From: an uncultured Prevotella sp.
Lineage (GTDB): Bacteria; Bacteroidota; Bacteroidia; Bacteroidales; Bacteroidaceae
Length of the DNA: 37,443 nucleotides
Direction of reading: 5' to 3'
NCBI GenBank assembly: GCA_946188165.1
Contig: CAMHTW010000034.1
Coordinates: 1-37,443, forward strand
The first letter of the stretch is position 1. The number at the start of each line of letters is the position of its first letter. The notes beneath the pieces were generated by a model. That model saw only the letters and a program-made list of their open reading frames with translations. It was not told the DNA's origin and did not search any database. This document shows, one piece after another, positions 1 to 7,695 of the stretch. A program made the position numbers and the translations under genes.

Positions 1-90
1 CTCTGCGCTTTTCCTATCCTCGACTCTGCCGTACGTATGATTAACGAAATGAATAACTTCGACAATGGAAATATCACTAAATACTTCTAA
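1..90 (+). CDS. cobT: Nicotinate-nucleotide--dimethylbenzimidazole phosphoribosyltransferase, C-terminal end (partial)
   Basis: An open frame runs from the window edge to a TAA at 88-90 and reads CAFPILDSAVRMINEMNNF near its end. This resembles the conserved C-terminal helix of CobT, the enzyme that makes alpha-ribazole phosphate for the lower ligand of cobalamin. The next gene, cobS, uses that product and starts 26 nt before this stop in another frame, which is typical of a cob operon and supports the call. Only 29 codons are visible, so the identification leans on context as much as on sequence. Confidence 0.65.
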   Translation, partial: LCAFPILDSAVRMINEMNNFDNGNITKYF

Positions 91-850
91 ATGGTACGAC
101 CGTCTGTGGGCGGCACTTATCTTCTTCACCCGTCTGCCTTTCTGGCGTGTCTATCAGCCCCCGAAGGATGCCTATAAGGGTGTTGTGGAATTCTGGCCGT
201 TGGCAGGATGGCTTACGGCAGGCACGATGGCGGGCGTGCTCTATGGTGCCTCGATCGTTTTCAGTTATGAGATTGCCATTGTGTTGGCTATTATCAGTCG
301 TTTGTTATTGACAGGTGCACTGCACGAAGACGGATTGGCCGACTTCTTTGATGGTTTCGGCGGTGGTGGACGCGACCGTCAGCGCATCTTGGAAATCATG
401 AAAGATTCGCATATTGGCACATACGGTGTGCTGGCCCTCATTCTCTATTTTGCATTGCTGTTTTTTGCCCTTCATTCTCTGGCACCCGTTGACGCGGCAC
501 TTGCTATCCTTGCCGTTGACCCGTATGCCAAGATGGTGAGCGCCCAAGTGATACAGATGATGCCGTATGCCCGCACAGAAGAGACGGCAAAGAACAAAAC
601 CGTCTATCGCAAGTTCTCTGCGGCTGCCGGTATAGGTCTTGCCATACAAGGTCTGCTGCCCATCGGCCTCTACCTTTGGTGGATGCAGGGGCGAATAGAA
701 TGGAGCTCGCTCATCTTCTTGCCTTGTCTGACGATGTACTTCCTCTATCTCTTCATTTGGCGTCGTTTGCGAGGTTACACAGGCGACTGCTGTGGTGCCC
801 TCTTCCTGCTCACAGAACTGACAGCTTATCTCGTTATTATTACGAATTAA
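65..850 (+). CDS. cobS: Adenosylcobinamide-GDP ribazoletransferase (cobalamin synthase)
   Basis: CobS joins adenosylcobinamide-GDP and alpha-ribazole (phosphate), a late step of B12 assembly at the inner membrane. The 261-residue protein has the family length, several hydrophobic segments, and the hallmark acidic/glycine-rich stretch GALHEDGLADFFDGFGGG at about residues 84-101, followed by RQRILEIMKDSHIGTYG. The start overlaps the preceding cobT tail by 26 nt, implying translational coupling. The stop codon lies inside a short 7-bp-period repeat (844-864). No further cob gene follows, so this is probably the last gene of the operon. Confidence 0.93.
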   Translation: MEISLNTSKWYDRLWAALIFFTRLPFWRVYQPPKDAYKGVVEFWPLAGWLTAGTMAGVLYGASIVFSYEIAIVLAIISRLLLTGALHEDGLADFFDGFGGGGRDRQRILEIMKDSHIGTYGVLALILYFALLFFALHSLAPVDAALAILAVDPYAKMVSAQVIQMMPYARTEETAKNKTVYRKFSAAAGIGLAIQGLLPIGLYLWWMQGRIEWSSLIFLPCLTMYFLYLFIWRRLRGYTGDCCGALFLLTELTAYLVIITN

Positions 851-864
851 GCATTAAGCATTAC
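844..864 (+). repeat. 7-bp-period tandem repeat spanning the cobS stop
   Basis: Units GAATTAA, GCATTAA and GCATTAC follow each other with exact 7-bp spacing. The first unit contains the TAA stop of cobS. It belongs to the set of period-7 repeats described in the findings. Confidence 0.6.
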
Positions 865-890
865 TGAAGGAAATCCTTGTAAGGTCATTT

Positions 891-920
891 CGTCGAAATA
901 CTGTTGGGAAGTCGTCGAAA
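891..920 (+). promoter_or_regulatory. Direct repeat CGTCGAAA x2, candidate activator site
   Basis: CGTCGAAA occurs at 891-898 and 913-920, a 22-bp start-to-start spacing (two helical turns), about 30-60 bp upstream of the -7 element at 949. Direct repeats about 21-22 bp apart are the usual architecture of LytTR-type binding sites, and a LytTR regulator is encoded at 4407. The link to that regulator is inference. Confidence 0.35.
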
Positions 921-948
921 AAAATATTAATCCGAACGATTATTACCT

Positions 949-956
949 TATCTTTG
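949..956 (+). promoter_or_regulatory. Promoter -7 element (TATCTTTG)
   Basis: TATCTTTG matches the Bacteroidota -7 consensus TAnnTTTG, about 46 nt before the receptor start. There is no clear TTTG at -33, consistent with an activator-dependent promoter. A small hairpin (CCGAG 959-963 with CTCGG 971-975) would lie at the extreme 5' end of the mRNA. Confidence 0.6.
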
Positions 957-1002
957 CACCGAGATTAAAACTCGGAACGATTAACATAAACAATGCAAAG
1001 AT

Positions 1003-3291
1003 ATGAAACAGGTAAGAATTCTTTTCGTGATGATGCTGTCGATGACTTCGGTATGTATGTGGAGTCAAGAGAATCGCGAAGTAAACACAGACTCTATTAG
1101 CTCTGACAGTTTGGAAGTGAAGATGGGTTCGACGATTCAGGAAGTGGAAGTTGTCGCCCAAAAGCCGCTGGTGAAGATGAAGGTTGACAAGATAACCTAC
1201 AATGTGGCCGAAGATGAAGATTCAAAATCGAATACCGTCCTTGACATGTTGCGCAAGGTACCGATGGTAACCGTTGACGGCGAAGACAATATCAGCGTCA
1301 ATGGCTCGTCGTCATTTAAAGTGCTGGTTGACGGCATGCCCAACGTACTGTTCTCACAGAACCCCTCGATGGTGTTCAAGAGCATGCCAGCCACTGCGGT
1401 TAAGAGCATCGAGGTCATCACTAATCCTGGGGCAAAATACGATGCCGAGGGTGGGGCAGGTATTCTGAACATCGTGATGAACAAGATTCCCCAGATGGGC
1501 GCGCAAACCCTGAATGGCTACAATGGCTCAGTGCGTGCCTCGTTGGGCAACCGGCAGGCTGGCGGCAGTGTGTTTGTCAGCGGTCAGCACGCCAAACTCT
1601 CTTATAGTGCCAATGTCATGACCTCATATAATAGTCCTGGTACGACGACGACCGAAATGGAGCAGGTACAGGATTTTCCTGCTGTTGGCAACGCAGCTGT
1701 CGGCGGTGGTTTCTCACAACTGATGACTTCGACCAACGAGGTGAAGACTCCGTTTACGATGGGAAGTCTTTCCCTCGGTTACCAGCTCGATGCGTTGAGT
1801 GCCATCAATGCGACGGTTTCCGTTAACCGGATGAGCATGAAGAGCACAGGTACCTCGACAACAGCTATGAACGGCTCTTACTATGGCGACGGTTTCAGTT
1901 TCGGCAGCAGTACCGATATGAAGAATTCGCGCACGTCGTTCAGCGCCAGCGTCGACTGCCAGCATTTCTTCAATCAGATGCGTACCCATTCGATGGCATT
2001 CACCTATCAGTTGAACTACAGTCCGGGCACTACTGAGATGACGAGTAACTTCGGTGCTACTTCCTCATTCATTGACCTGACGAACCGTTATTCGGAAAAT
2101 AACGACAAGACCGTCAGCCATATCTTCCAGCTCGACTACACATTACCGCTTGCTTATGGGCATACGCTGAGCCTGGGTTGTAAGTACCAGCTTCACGATG
2201 CTACCTCCGATGCACATTATTATATGAAGGATGTTTACGACCCGAATTCAAGCACCGACTATGAATACAAGAACAGCATCCTTGCCAGCTATGCTGAGTA
2301 TGCCGGCAACTGGAATAAGTTCGGTGCCAAAGCTGGATTGCGCTACGAACATACGTGGCAGGATGTCATGTACCACTTCGGCAACGGTTACGACTTCAGC
2401 ACCGACTATGGACGTTTGGTGGTCAATGCTAGCTTGCAGTATAACATCAGCGTGGGCAGCAATCTTGGCCTGACCTATAACATGCGCATCTCCCGCCCGG
2501 GCATTACCTATCTGAATCCGTATGTTGACAAGTCAAACCCCACCGCGCTAAGCTACGGCAACAGCGACTTGGATATCGAGAAAACCCATCATTTCTCGTT
2601 GGTCTATAATCTGTTTTCGCCAAAGCTGATGGTGAATGTCAATTTGCACCATAGCTTTACAGATGACGGTATCTCACAATACAGTTTCTACGACAGCAAC
2701 AACATGCTGAATACCACTTTTGGCAATATCATCAAGAACAGTCAGACGGGCGTGAGCGCATACGTCAACTATCTGATAAAAAAGAATACCCGTCTGTTCT
2801 TAAACGGCGGCCTGAACTATACCGACGCCCAAAGCGCCGTCCTCGACCAGTACAACAACGGCTGGACCGTCAACATCATGGCAGGCGTGCAGCAGACGCT
2901 ACCTTGGAAAATCAATCTCAGCGCCTTTGTCATGACTTCCTCCAAGACCTATACCCTACAGGGATGGAACGGCGGTTTCAACATGCTTACTGCCAGTGTG
3001 TCGAAGTCGTTGCTGAAGGATAAGCTCAACCTGAGCATCAGCGCCATGACTGGTCTTAACAAGGGTGGCAAGCTGAACATCGACAGCTATAGTCGTGGTC
3101 AGAATTTTACGTCGACGACCAGTGTCAAGGTACCCGTCACGGGCGTGACGTTCACGGTGGCTTATACCTTTGGCGATACCAGGATTATGGCTAAGCAGCA
3201 CGTCAGCCGTGTACAAAACGATTTCATCGAACAGCAGTCGCAGGGCGAAATGCTCAATAGCATCGGAAATACAGAAAATAAGGAAAAGTAA
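1003..3291 (+). CDS. Outer-membrane beta-barrel (TonB-dependent receptor-like) protein
   Basis: A 762-residue outer-membrane protein. A signal peptide (MKQVRILFVMMLSMTSVCMWS) is followed by a short acidic segment and a plug-like domain at about 45-165 (VEVVAQKPLVKMKVDKITYNV, then VDGMPN, then EVITNPGAKYDAEGGAGILNI). The remaining 550 or so residues alternate aromatic and polar residues as in a transmembrane barrel (OMP_b-brl_3 group). The CarboxypepD_reg domain that often precedes the plug in Bacteroidota receptors is missing. Substrate cannot be read from sequence. A histidine kinase and a LytTR regulator follow on the same strand, suggesting linked regulation. The start was chosen for its signal peptide. 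Confidence 0.8.
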   Translation: MKQVRILFVMMLSMTSVCMWSQENREVNTDSISSDSLEVKMGSTIQEVEVVAQKPLVKMKVDKITYNVAEDEDSKSNTVLDMLRKVPMVTVDGEDNISVNGSSSFKVLVDGMPNVLFSQNPSMVFKSMPATAVKSIEVITNPGAKYDAEGGAGILNIVMNKIPQMGAQTLNGYNGSVRASLGNRQAGGSVFVSGQHAKLSYSANVMTSYNSPGTTTTEMEQVQDFPAVGNAAVGGGFSQLMTSTNEVKTPFTMGSLSLGYQLDALSAINATVSVNRMSMKSTGTSTTAMNGSYYGDGFSFGSSTDMKNSRTSFSASVDCQHFFNQMRTHSMAFTYQLNYSPGTTEMTSNFGATSSFIDLTNRYSENNDKTVSHIFQLDYTLPLAYGHTLSLGCKYQLHDATSDAHYYMKDVYDPNSSTDYEYKNSILASYAEYAGNWNKFGAKAGLRYEHTWQDVMYHFGNGYDFSTDYGRLVVNASLQYNISVGSNLGLTYNMRISRPGITYLNPYVDKSNPTALSYGNSDLDIEKTHHFSLVYNLFSPKLMVNVNLHHSFTDDGISQYSFYDSNNMLNTTFGNIIKNSQTGVSAYVNYLIKKNTRLFLNGGLNYTDAQSAVLDQYNNGWTVNIMAGVQQTLPWKINLSAFVMTSSKTYTLQGWNGGFNMLTASVSKSLLKDKLNLSISAMTGLNKGGKLNIDSYSRGQNFTSTTSVKVPVTGVTFTVAYTFGDTRIMAKQHVSRVQNDFIEQQSQGEMLNSIGNTENKEK

Positions 3292-3313
3292 GCTGACTTT
3301 CAACTTTTTTTAT

Positions 3314-3321
3314 TATCTTTG
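3314..3321 (+). promoter_or_regulatory. Promoter -7 element (TATCTTTG) abutting the kinase start
   Basis: TATCTTTG ends only 5 nt before the ATG at 3327. In Bacteroidota transcription usually begins several bases after this element, which would place the start at or next to the ATG and make the mRNA leaderless or nearly so. Confidence 0.5.
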
Positions 3322-3326
3322 CAGCG

Positions 3327-4373
3327 ATGAAGAAGATAGAGAAAAAAGATATCTGGTTATTCCTGGTACAGGCCGTTGTCTGGACGCTTGTACTGACGGT
3401 CCTGCCATTGGCCACTTTCCTTAGTACCCGCAACTGGGAGACGACGTCCACTTCACTCTTGATGGTGTGGCAGATTCTCCGTGGTCCGCTCATCGTCTAT
3501 TTCGCCAATTTCTATCTCTTCGGACCCTATCTGTTCTTCCGTCGTAAGTTCTGGTGGTTTGCCCTCAGCAACCTGTTGCTCATCGTGGGGGTTAACTATG
3601 GTTTCTTCTTCAGCTACCTGATGATCAAGGAATATGCGCCCAGCATGACCAGCGACGCATGGATTGGTTTCTTTTCAGGCGCATTCCTCTTCGTGCTGCT
3701 CAATATGATTATGGGCGCCATTGCCATTGGTATCCTTCACTTCATCCGCGTCCGCAAGCTCAGGCAGCAGCTGCAAGAAGAGAAGGCCAAGAATACCGAG
3801 GCCGAACTGGCATGGTTGAAAAGTCAGATAAACCCTCATTTCCTCTTTAATACGCTGAACAACATTTCCAGTCTGACGCAGATTGACTCTGATGCGGCGC
3901 AGAACGCCATCGCTCAGTTGAGTGACTTGCTGCGCTATGCCATGTACGAGACCAACAAGCCCAAGGTTCCCCTCGATGGCGAAGTAGAGTTCATGCGCAA
4001 TTATATTGACCTGATGAAACTACGCTGTAACGAAAAGACCATTGTCAATTATCAATTATCCATTATCAATGATCAATTTGAGATAGCCCCCCTGCTGTTT
4101 GTCTCACTCATCGAGAACGCCTTCAAGCACGGCGTCAGCAGCGGTCGTCCGTCAAGCATCGATATCCGTCTGGAGCAGACTGACAACCAGATTGTCTTTA
4201 CTTGCGACAATACCAACTATCCCAAAGACGATACCGACCGCAGTGGTTCCGGCATAGGTCTGGAGAATACCCGCCGCCGTCTGGAACTGATGTACCCCGA
4301 CAGCTATTCTTGGGAACAGTCGCTGCAAAACGATCGATACCACGTCAGGATAACAATAAACAATAAACAATAA
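3327..4373 (+). CDS. Sensor histidine kinase, LytS/YehU type (His_kinase domain)
   Basis: A 348-residue membrane sensor kinase that should phosphorylate the LytTR regulator encoded directly downstream. Four hydrophobic segments occupy about residues 10-30, 45-70, 78-100 and 115-140. A short coiled coil (142-162) leads to the histidine motif SQINPHFLFNTLNNIS with the probable phosphoacceptor His171. The N-box LIENAFKHG is at 261-269 and the G-box GSGIGLENTRRRL begins at 307. Residues 239-252 are encoded by a 7-bp-period repeat inserted between the DHp-like and ATPase parts. The last residues and stop are encoded by three exact AATAAAC units. Confidence 0.9.
   Translation: MKKIEKKDIWLFLVQAVVWTLVLTVLPLATFLSTRNWETTSTSLLMVWQILRGPLIVYFANFYLFGPYLFFRRKFWWFALSNLLLIVGVNYGFFFSYLMIKEYAPSMTSDAWIGFFSGAFLFVLLNMIMGAIAIGILHFIRVRKLRQQLQEEKAKNTEAELAWLKSQINPHFLFNTLNNISSLTQIDSDAAQNAIAQLSDLLRYAMYETNKPKVPLDGEVEFMRNYIDLMKLRCNEKTIVNYQLSIINDQFEIAPLLFVSLIENAFKHGVSSGRPSSIDIRLEQTDNQIVFTCDNTNYPKDDTDRSGSGIGLENTRRRLELMYPDSYSWEQSLQNDRYHVRITINNKQ
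4041..4080 (+). repeat. 7-bp-period repeat inside the histidine kinase gene
   Basis: Units ATTGTCA, ATTATCA, ATTATCC, ATTATCA, ATGATCA and ATTTG are spaced exactly 7 bp. They encode IVNYQLSIINDQF (about residues 239-252) without breaking the frame. Confidence 0.8.
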
Positions 4374-4411
4374 ACGTTAAGAGTTAAGCATTAAGAATTA
4401 AGCATTATGAT
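4355..4411 (+). repeat. Two adjacent 7-bp-period repeats joining kinase stop and regulator start
   Basis: Three perfect AATAAAC units (4355-4375) contain the kinase stop codon. From 4377 the units are TTAAGAG, TTAAGCA, TTAAGAA, TTAAGCA and TTATGAT, the last containing the ATG of the response regulator. The whole intergenic junction is therefore repeat. Confidence 0.8.
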
Positions 4412-5129
4412 GTCGCTCTCTTGTATTATCGTCGATGACGAACCGCTAGCTGTCAAATTGCTCGAATCGTTTGTAAACAAGACACCCGATTTGGTGTTGC
4501 TGGGCTCCTATACCGATTCCGTTGAGGCTATTAATGCCGTCAGGAACCTGCAGCCCAATCTGCTGTTTCTCGACATCCAGATGCCCGACCTCAATGGCAT
4601 GCAGTTGGCTCACATGCTGCCCGACGGCACACGCATCGTTTTCACTACCGCCTTCAAGGAGTATGCCTTCGACAGCTATGAGGTGAAGGCCCTCGACTTC
4701 TTGCTGAAGCCCATCCAATACAACAAATTCTTCGCTGCCGTCGAGAAGGCCAAGGAGTGGTTTTCGGTTTATAGTTTAAAGTATAAAGACGACAACTCAA
4801 CCATCTTCCTCAAGGTCGATGGCGAGTACCGTCAGATTGCCGTTTCCAACATCCTTTATGTTTGTGGCATGAAGGACTACGTGATGTTCTATCTCGATAG
4901 TCAGCCCAAACCGCTGATAACCCACCTCACCATGAAGTCTGTCGAGGATATGCTGCCCTCACAGCAGTTTATGCGCGTTCACCGTTCCTACATCGTCGCT
5001 CTTGATAAGATTCGCAAGGTAGATCGTAACGACTGCATCTACATAGGAAATGAGATCATCCATGTGACGGAAGCCTATTTGTCGGCTTTCCATCAATATT
5101 TCGCTTCCAAATTCCCTGGCAGAAGTTGA
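4407..5129 (+). CDS. LytTR-family response regulator
   Basis: A 240-residue two-domain DNA-binding regulator. The receiver domain (about 1-120) has acidic residues D10-D11, the phosphoacceptor D56 in FLDIQMPDLNG, T80 and K101 in LLKPIQ. A LytTR domain covers about 133-240 (IFLKVDGEYRQIAVSNILYV, MRVHRSYIVALDKI). It is the expected partner of the LytS-type kinase ending 33 nt upstream. The linker residues VYSLKYK (121-127) are encoded by a small 7-bp-period repeat. An in-frame ATG at 4410 could also be used. The likely target is unknown; the receptor promoter region carries a suggestive direct repeat. Confidence 0.92.
   Translation: MMSLSCIIVDDEPLAVKLLESFVNKTPDLVLLGSYTDSVEAINAVRNLQPNLLFLDIQMPDLNGMQLAHMLPDGTRIVFTTAFKEYAFDSYEVKALDFLLKPIQYNKFFAAVEKAKEWFSVYSLKYKDDNSTIFLKVDGEYRQIAVSNILYVCGMKDYVMFYLDSQPKPLITHLTMKSVEDMLPSQQFMRVHRSYIVALDKIRKVDRNDCIYIGNEIIHVTEAYLSAFHQYFASKFPGRS
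4767..4787 (+). repeat. 7-bp-period repeat inside the response regulator gene
   Basis: GTTTATA, GTTTAAA and GTATAAA follow one another in the interdomain linker and encode VYSLKYK in frame. Confidence 0.6.
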
Positions 5130-5147
5130 ACGATTCTACAAAAGCTA

Positions 5148-5195
5148 AAATATCTCCAAAGATTTGAAAGCAAGCTTTCATCTTCAGAGATATTT
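5148..5195. terminator. Bidirectional terminator-like hairpin
   Basis: AAATATCTC (5148-5156) pairs with GAGATATTT (5187-5195), with inner complementarity GAAAGC/GCTTTC. It lies between the convergent response regulator and tRNA-Arg and could end both transcripts. Confidence 0.55.
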
Positions 5196-5204
5196 CATCT
5201 TTCG

Positions 5205-5278
5205 TGATCCGGTCGGGATTCGAACCCGAGACCCACAGCTTAGAAGGCTGTTGCTCTATCCAGCTGAGCTACCAGACC
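5205..5278 (-). tRNA. tRNA-Arg (anticodon UCU)
   Basis: The minus strand folds into a complete cloverleaf. The acceptor arm GGTCTGG pairs with CCGGATC, with A73 following. The D arm contains AGCTCAGCTGGATAGAGC, and the anticodon stem ACAGC/GCTGT encloses loop CTTCTAA with anticodon TCT. The T arm contains GGTTCGAATCC. Length is 74 nt without encoded CCA. The acceptor stem holds two G-U pairs. A strong promoter lies at 5325-5356. Confidence 0.95.
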
Positions 5279-5293
5279 GACCATAAATAAAGA

Positions 5294-5322
5294 GCCGAAA
5301 AACGGGAATCCCGAATTTCGGC
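5294..5322 (-). other. Hairpin in the 5' leader of pre-tRNA-Arg
   Basis: GCCGAAA at 5294-5300 pairs with TTTCGGC at 5316-5322, with inner CGGGA/TCCCG. It lies between the tRNA promoter and the mature 5' end, so it would be removed with the leader by RNase P. Confidence 0.5.
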
Positions 5323-5324
5323 TG

Positions 5325-5356
5325 CAAAGGTACAAAATATTTATGAGACCTACAAA
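5325..5356 (-). promoter_or_regulatory. Promoter of tRNA-Arg
   Basis: On the minus strand TTTG (5356-5353), a 20-nt spacer and TACCTTTG (5332-5325) match the Bacteroidota -33/-7 consensus exactly. Confidence 0.75.
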
Positions 5357-5372
5357 TTTTCGGCCTACAAAA

Positions 5373-6290
5373 TTACTTGTTTACCTGGAACTTGGTGTCG
5401 CCGTCCTTGAAGAAGGCATTAATCTGCTTGGCAGCGGCGATACCAGCGTTGATGTTGGCCTCAGCTGTCTGGGCACCCATCTTCTTAGGCGTAGAGAAGT
5501 AACGACCCTCGAACTTGGCAAACTCATCGTTAGCATCGGGCATGATGTCGGTGACGAACTTCAAGTCTTCACGCTCAGCCATCAGCTTAATGAGGCCAGC
5601 CTCGTCAATGACCTCCTTGCGGGCAGTGTTCACGAGGATGCCGCCCTTCTTCATCTTACCAACCAGTGCATAGTTGATGCTCTGCTTGGTCTCAGGTGTA
5701 GCGGGGATATGCAGCGATACGACGTCACAGGTTTCGAAAAGAGTATCCTGATTAGCAACGGCGTGAACACCAGCCTTCTCGATTACTTCTGCAGGGCAGA
5801 AAGCATCGTAAGCATATACGTCCATACCGAAGCCCTTGGCAATGCGAGCCACATTGCGGCCAACGTTACCGAAAGCCAGGATACCGAGTTTCTTGCCTAA
5901 CAGCTCTGAACCGCTCTTACCGTTGTAGAATCCGCGAACAGCCATTACCAGCAGACCGAATACCAGCTCTGCCACGGCATTAGCGTTCTGACCTGGTGTA
6001 TTCTCAGCCACTACGTTGTGGGCAGTGGCAGCGGCGAGGTCGATGTTATCGTAACCTGCACCTGCGCGAACTACAATCTTCAGCTGCTTGGCAGCGTCCA
6101 GCACCTCGGCATCAACCTTATCCGAACGGATAATCAGTGCGTCGGCATCCTTCACTGCATCCAGCAGTTGTGCTTTCTCAGTATATTTCTCGAGCAGTGC
6201 CAACTCATGGCCGGCTGCTTCAACTTCTGCCTTGATGCCATTGACAGCTGCTGCTGCAAATGGCTTCTCTGTTGCAACTAATACTTTCAT
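5373..6290 (-). CDS. serA: D-3-phosphoglycerate dehydrogenase, short type
   Basis: Catalyses the first step of serine synthesis, 3-phosphoglycerate to 3-phosphohydroxypyruvate with NAD+. The 305-residue protein has the nucleotide-binding signature GILAFGNVGRNVA (136-148), NTARKEVID with the substrate Arg near 224, and TPKKMGAQTAEAN near 268, where Lys replaces the usual catalytic His. A Lys at this place is known in the short PGDH group that includes the Entamoeba enzyme. It lacks the C-terminal ACT domain of long PGDHs, so direct serine inhibition through ACT is not expected. The frame is open 111 nt further upstream, through an inverted-repeat element, but MKVLVATEKPF is the natural family start. 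It follows serC. Confidence 0.93.
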   Translation of the reverse strand: MKVLVATEKPFAAAAVNGIKAEVEAAGHELALLEKYTEKAQLLDAVKDADALIIRSDKVDAEVLDAAKQLKIVVRAGAGYDNIDLAAATAHNVVAENTPGQNANAVAELVFGLLVMAVRGFYNGKSGSELLGKKLGILAFGNVGRNVARIAKGFGMDVYAYDAFCPAEVIEKAGVHAVANQDTLFETCDVVSLHIPATPETKQSINYALVGKMKKGGILVNTARKEVIDEAGLIKLMAEREDLKFVTDIMPDANDEFAKFEGRYFSTPKKMGAQTAEANINAGIAAAKQINAFFKDGDTKFQVNK

Positions 6291-6442
6291 AAACCCACCC
6301 CCCATCCCCTCCCGAGCGGGAGGGGCGTAAAACTCTTCTGGGGTCTCCTTTTTTTTGTTGTTTGTTTCTTTATTATTACTGTGTTTAACCCACGTCACCA
6401 TTCAAATTCCCCTCCCGCTCGGGAGGGGACAGGGGTGGGTTT
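6291..6442. repeat. GC-rich inverted-repeat element between serC and serA
   Basis: Two near-identical arms of about 35 bp in opposite orientation (6291-6325 and 6409-6442) begin with AAACCCACCCC and contain the palindrome CCCCTCCCGAGCGGGAGGGG. They enclose about 80 bp that is AT-rich. The element fills the entire serC-serA gap: one end touches the serC stop, the other the serA ATG. It could act as a paired hairpin in the mRNA or be a small non-autonomous insertion. Confidence 0.8.
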
Positions 6443-7508
6443 AGTGGTTAGCTTCGAATTCCTTCATGCAAGCTACGAGCGCGTTGCAGCCCTCGATGGT
6501 CTGAGCGTTGTAGCAAGAAGCACGGAAACCACCGACAGAACGATGGCCCTTCACACCAACCATACCCTTAGAAACGGCGAAGTCGAGGAAGTCCTTCTCA
6601 AGTTCCTTGTACTCAGGAGCCATCACGAAGCAAAGGTTCATCAGTGAACGGTCCTCTTCCTTGGCAGTACCTACGAAACACTTGTTGCGGTCAATCTCGC
6701 CGTAAACGATCTCAGCACGCTGATGAGCCAGCTTGTCCATGGCAGTAACACCACCCTGAGCCTTAATCCAGCGCAGGTTCTCCAGTGCACAGTAAATGGG
6801 TACTACAGGAGGCGTATTGAACATAGAGCCCTTGTCGACATGTGTACGATAGTCGAGCATGGTGGGAATCTCACGAGGAGCCTTACCCAGAGCGTCGTCC
6901 TTCACGATGACGATGGTTACACCTGCCATAGCCAGGTTCTTCTGAGCACCAGCGTAAATGGCATCGTACTTGGCAACGTCGATAGGACGGCTGAAGATAT
7001 CGGACGACATGTCAGCAATCAGACGTACGGGAACATCAAGGTCCTTACGAATCTCAGTACCGTAGATGGTATTATTAGTAGTGATGTGCAGATAGTCTGC
7101 ATCAGCAGGAACACTCCAATCCTTGGGGATGAAGGTATAGTTAGCGTCGGCTGAAGAAGCCACTTCTACTACCTCACCGAAAAGCTTAGCTTCCTTCATG
7201 GCTTTCTTAGCCCATACACCAGTGTTCAGGTAGGCAGCCTTCTTAATCAGGAAGTTGTAGGGAATCATGCAGAACTCCAGAGAGGCACCACCACCGAGGA
7301 AAATCACTGAGTAACCCTCGGGAATGTCGAGCAGCTCCTTTACCAGAGCTACAGCCTCATCTACAACGGGCTGAAAATCCTTAGCACGGTGGCTGATCTC
7401 CATCAAAGAAAGACCAGAACCATTGAAATCAAGACACTGTTGAGCGGTCTTCTCAATCACCTCGCGAGGAAGCATCGAGGGACCTGCATTAAAGTTGTAC
7501 TTCTTCAT
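6441..7508 (-). CDS. serC: Phosphoserine aminotransferase
   Basis: Class V PLP aminotransferase converting 3-phosphohydroxypyruvate and glutamate to phosphoserine. The 355-residue protein opens with the family start [13 protein letters not shown], has GGGASLEF near 72-79, and carries the PLP lysine at K190 in [27 protein letters not shown] lies near the C-terminus. It is the first gene of a serC-serA operon. The promoter sits 54-85 nt upstream. The stop codon coincides with the edge of the inverted-repeat element. Confidence 0.95.
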   Translation of the reverse strand: MKKYNFNAGPSMLPREVIEKTAQQCLDFNGSGLSLMEISHRAKDFQPVVDEAVALVKELLDIPEGYSVIFLGGGASLEFCMIPYNFLIKKAAYLNTGVWAKKAMKEAKLFGEVVEVASSADANYTFIPKDWSVPADADYLHITTNNTIYGTEIRKDLDVPVRLIADMSSDIFSRPIDVAKYDAIYAGAQKNLAMAGVTIVIVKDDALGKAPREIPTMLDYRTHVDKGSMFNTPPVVPIYCALENLRWIKAQGGVTAMDKLAHQRAEIVYGEIDRNKCFVGTAKEEDRSLMNLCFVMAPEYKELEKDFLDFAVSKGMVGVKGHRSVGGFRASCYNAQTIEGCNALVACMKEFEANH

Positions 7509-7561
7509 GTTGTTTGAACGTTTTTGTTATTTATTGATACGTATGTTTCTGAAATGTGGCG

Positions 7562-7593
7562 CGAAGTTACACTTTTTATTTCAATTGACCAAA
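7562..7593 (-). promoter_or_regulatory. Promoter of serC-serA
   Basis: Minus strand TTTG (7593-7590), 20-nt spacer and TAACTTCG (7569-7562), one mismatch to the -7 consensus. Confidence 0.55.
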
Positions 7594-7660
7594 TATTTGA
7601 GCAATAATTAAGTAAAATATACCATTTTGATTGCTTTTTGTCAAGTCAGAGTGGCAAAAA

Positions 7661-7695
7661 CATTACCATTTACCATTGACGATTGAACATTAGTG
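7661..7695 (+). repeat. 7-bp-period repeat across the helicase stop
   Basis: CATTACC, ATTTACC, ATTGACG, ATTGAAC and ATTAGTG in exact register. On the minus strand the last unit includes the helicase stop codon (7690-7692). Confidence 0.65.

Noticed and set aside
5343..5900. 185-residue open frame opposite serA
   Set aside because: Antisense shadow of the well-supported serA, crossing the tRNA-Arg promoter region.
6291..6401. N-terminally extended SerA starting at 6401
   Set aside because: The extra residues are translated repeat element; the conserved dehydrogenase start is MKVLVATEKPF at 6290.
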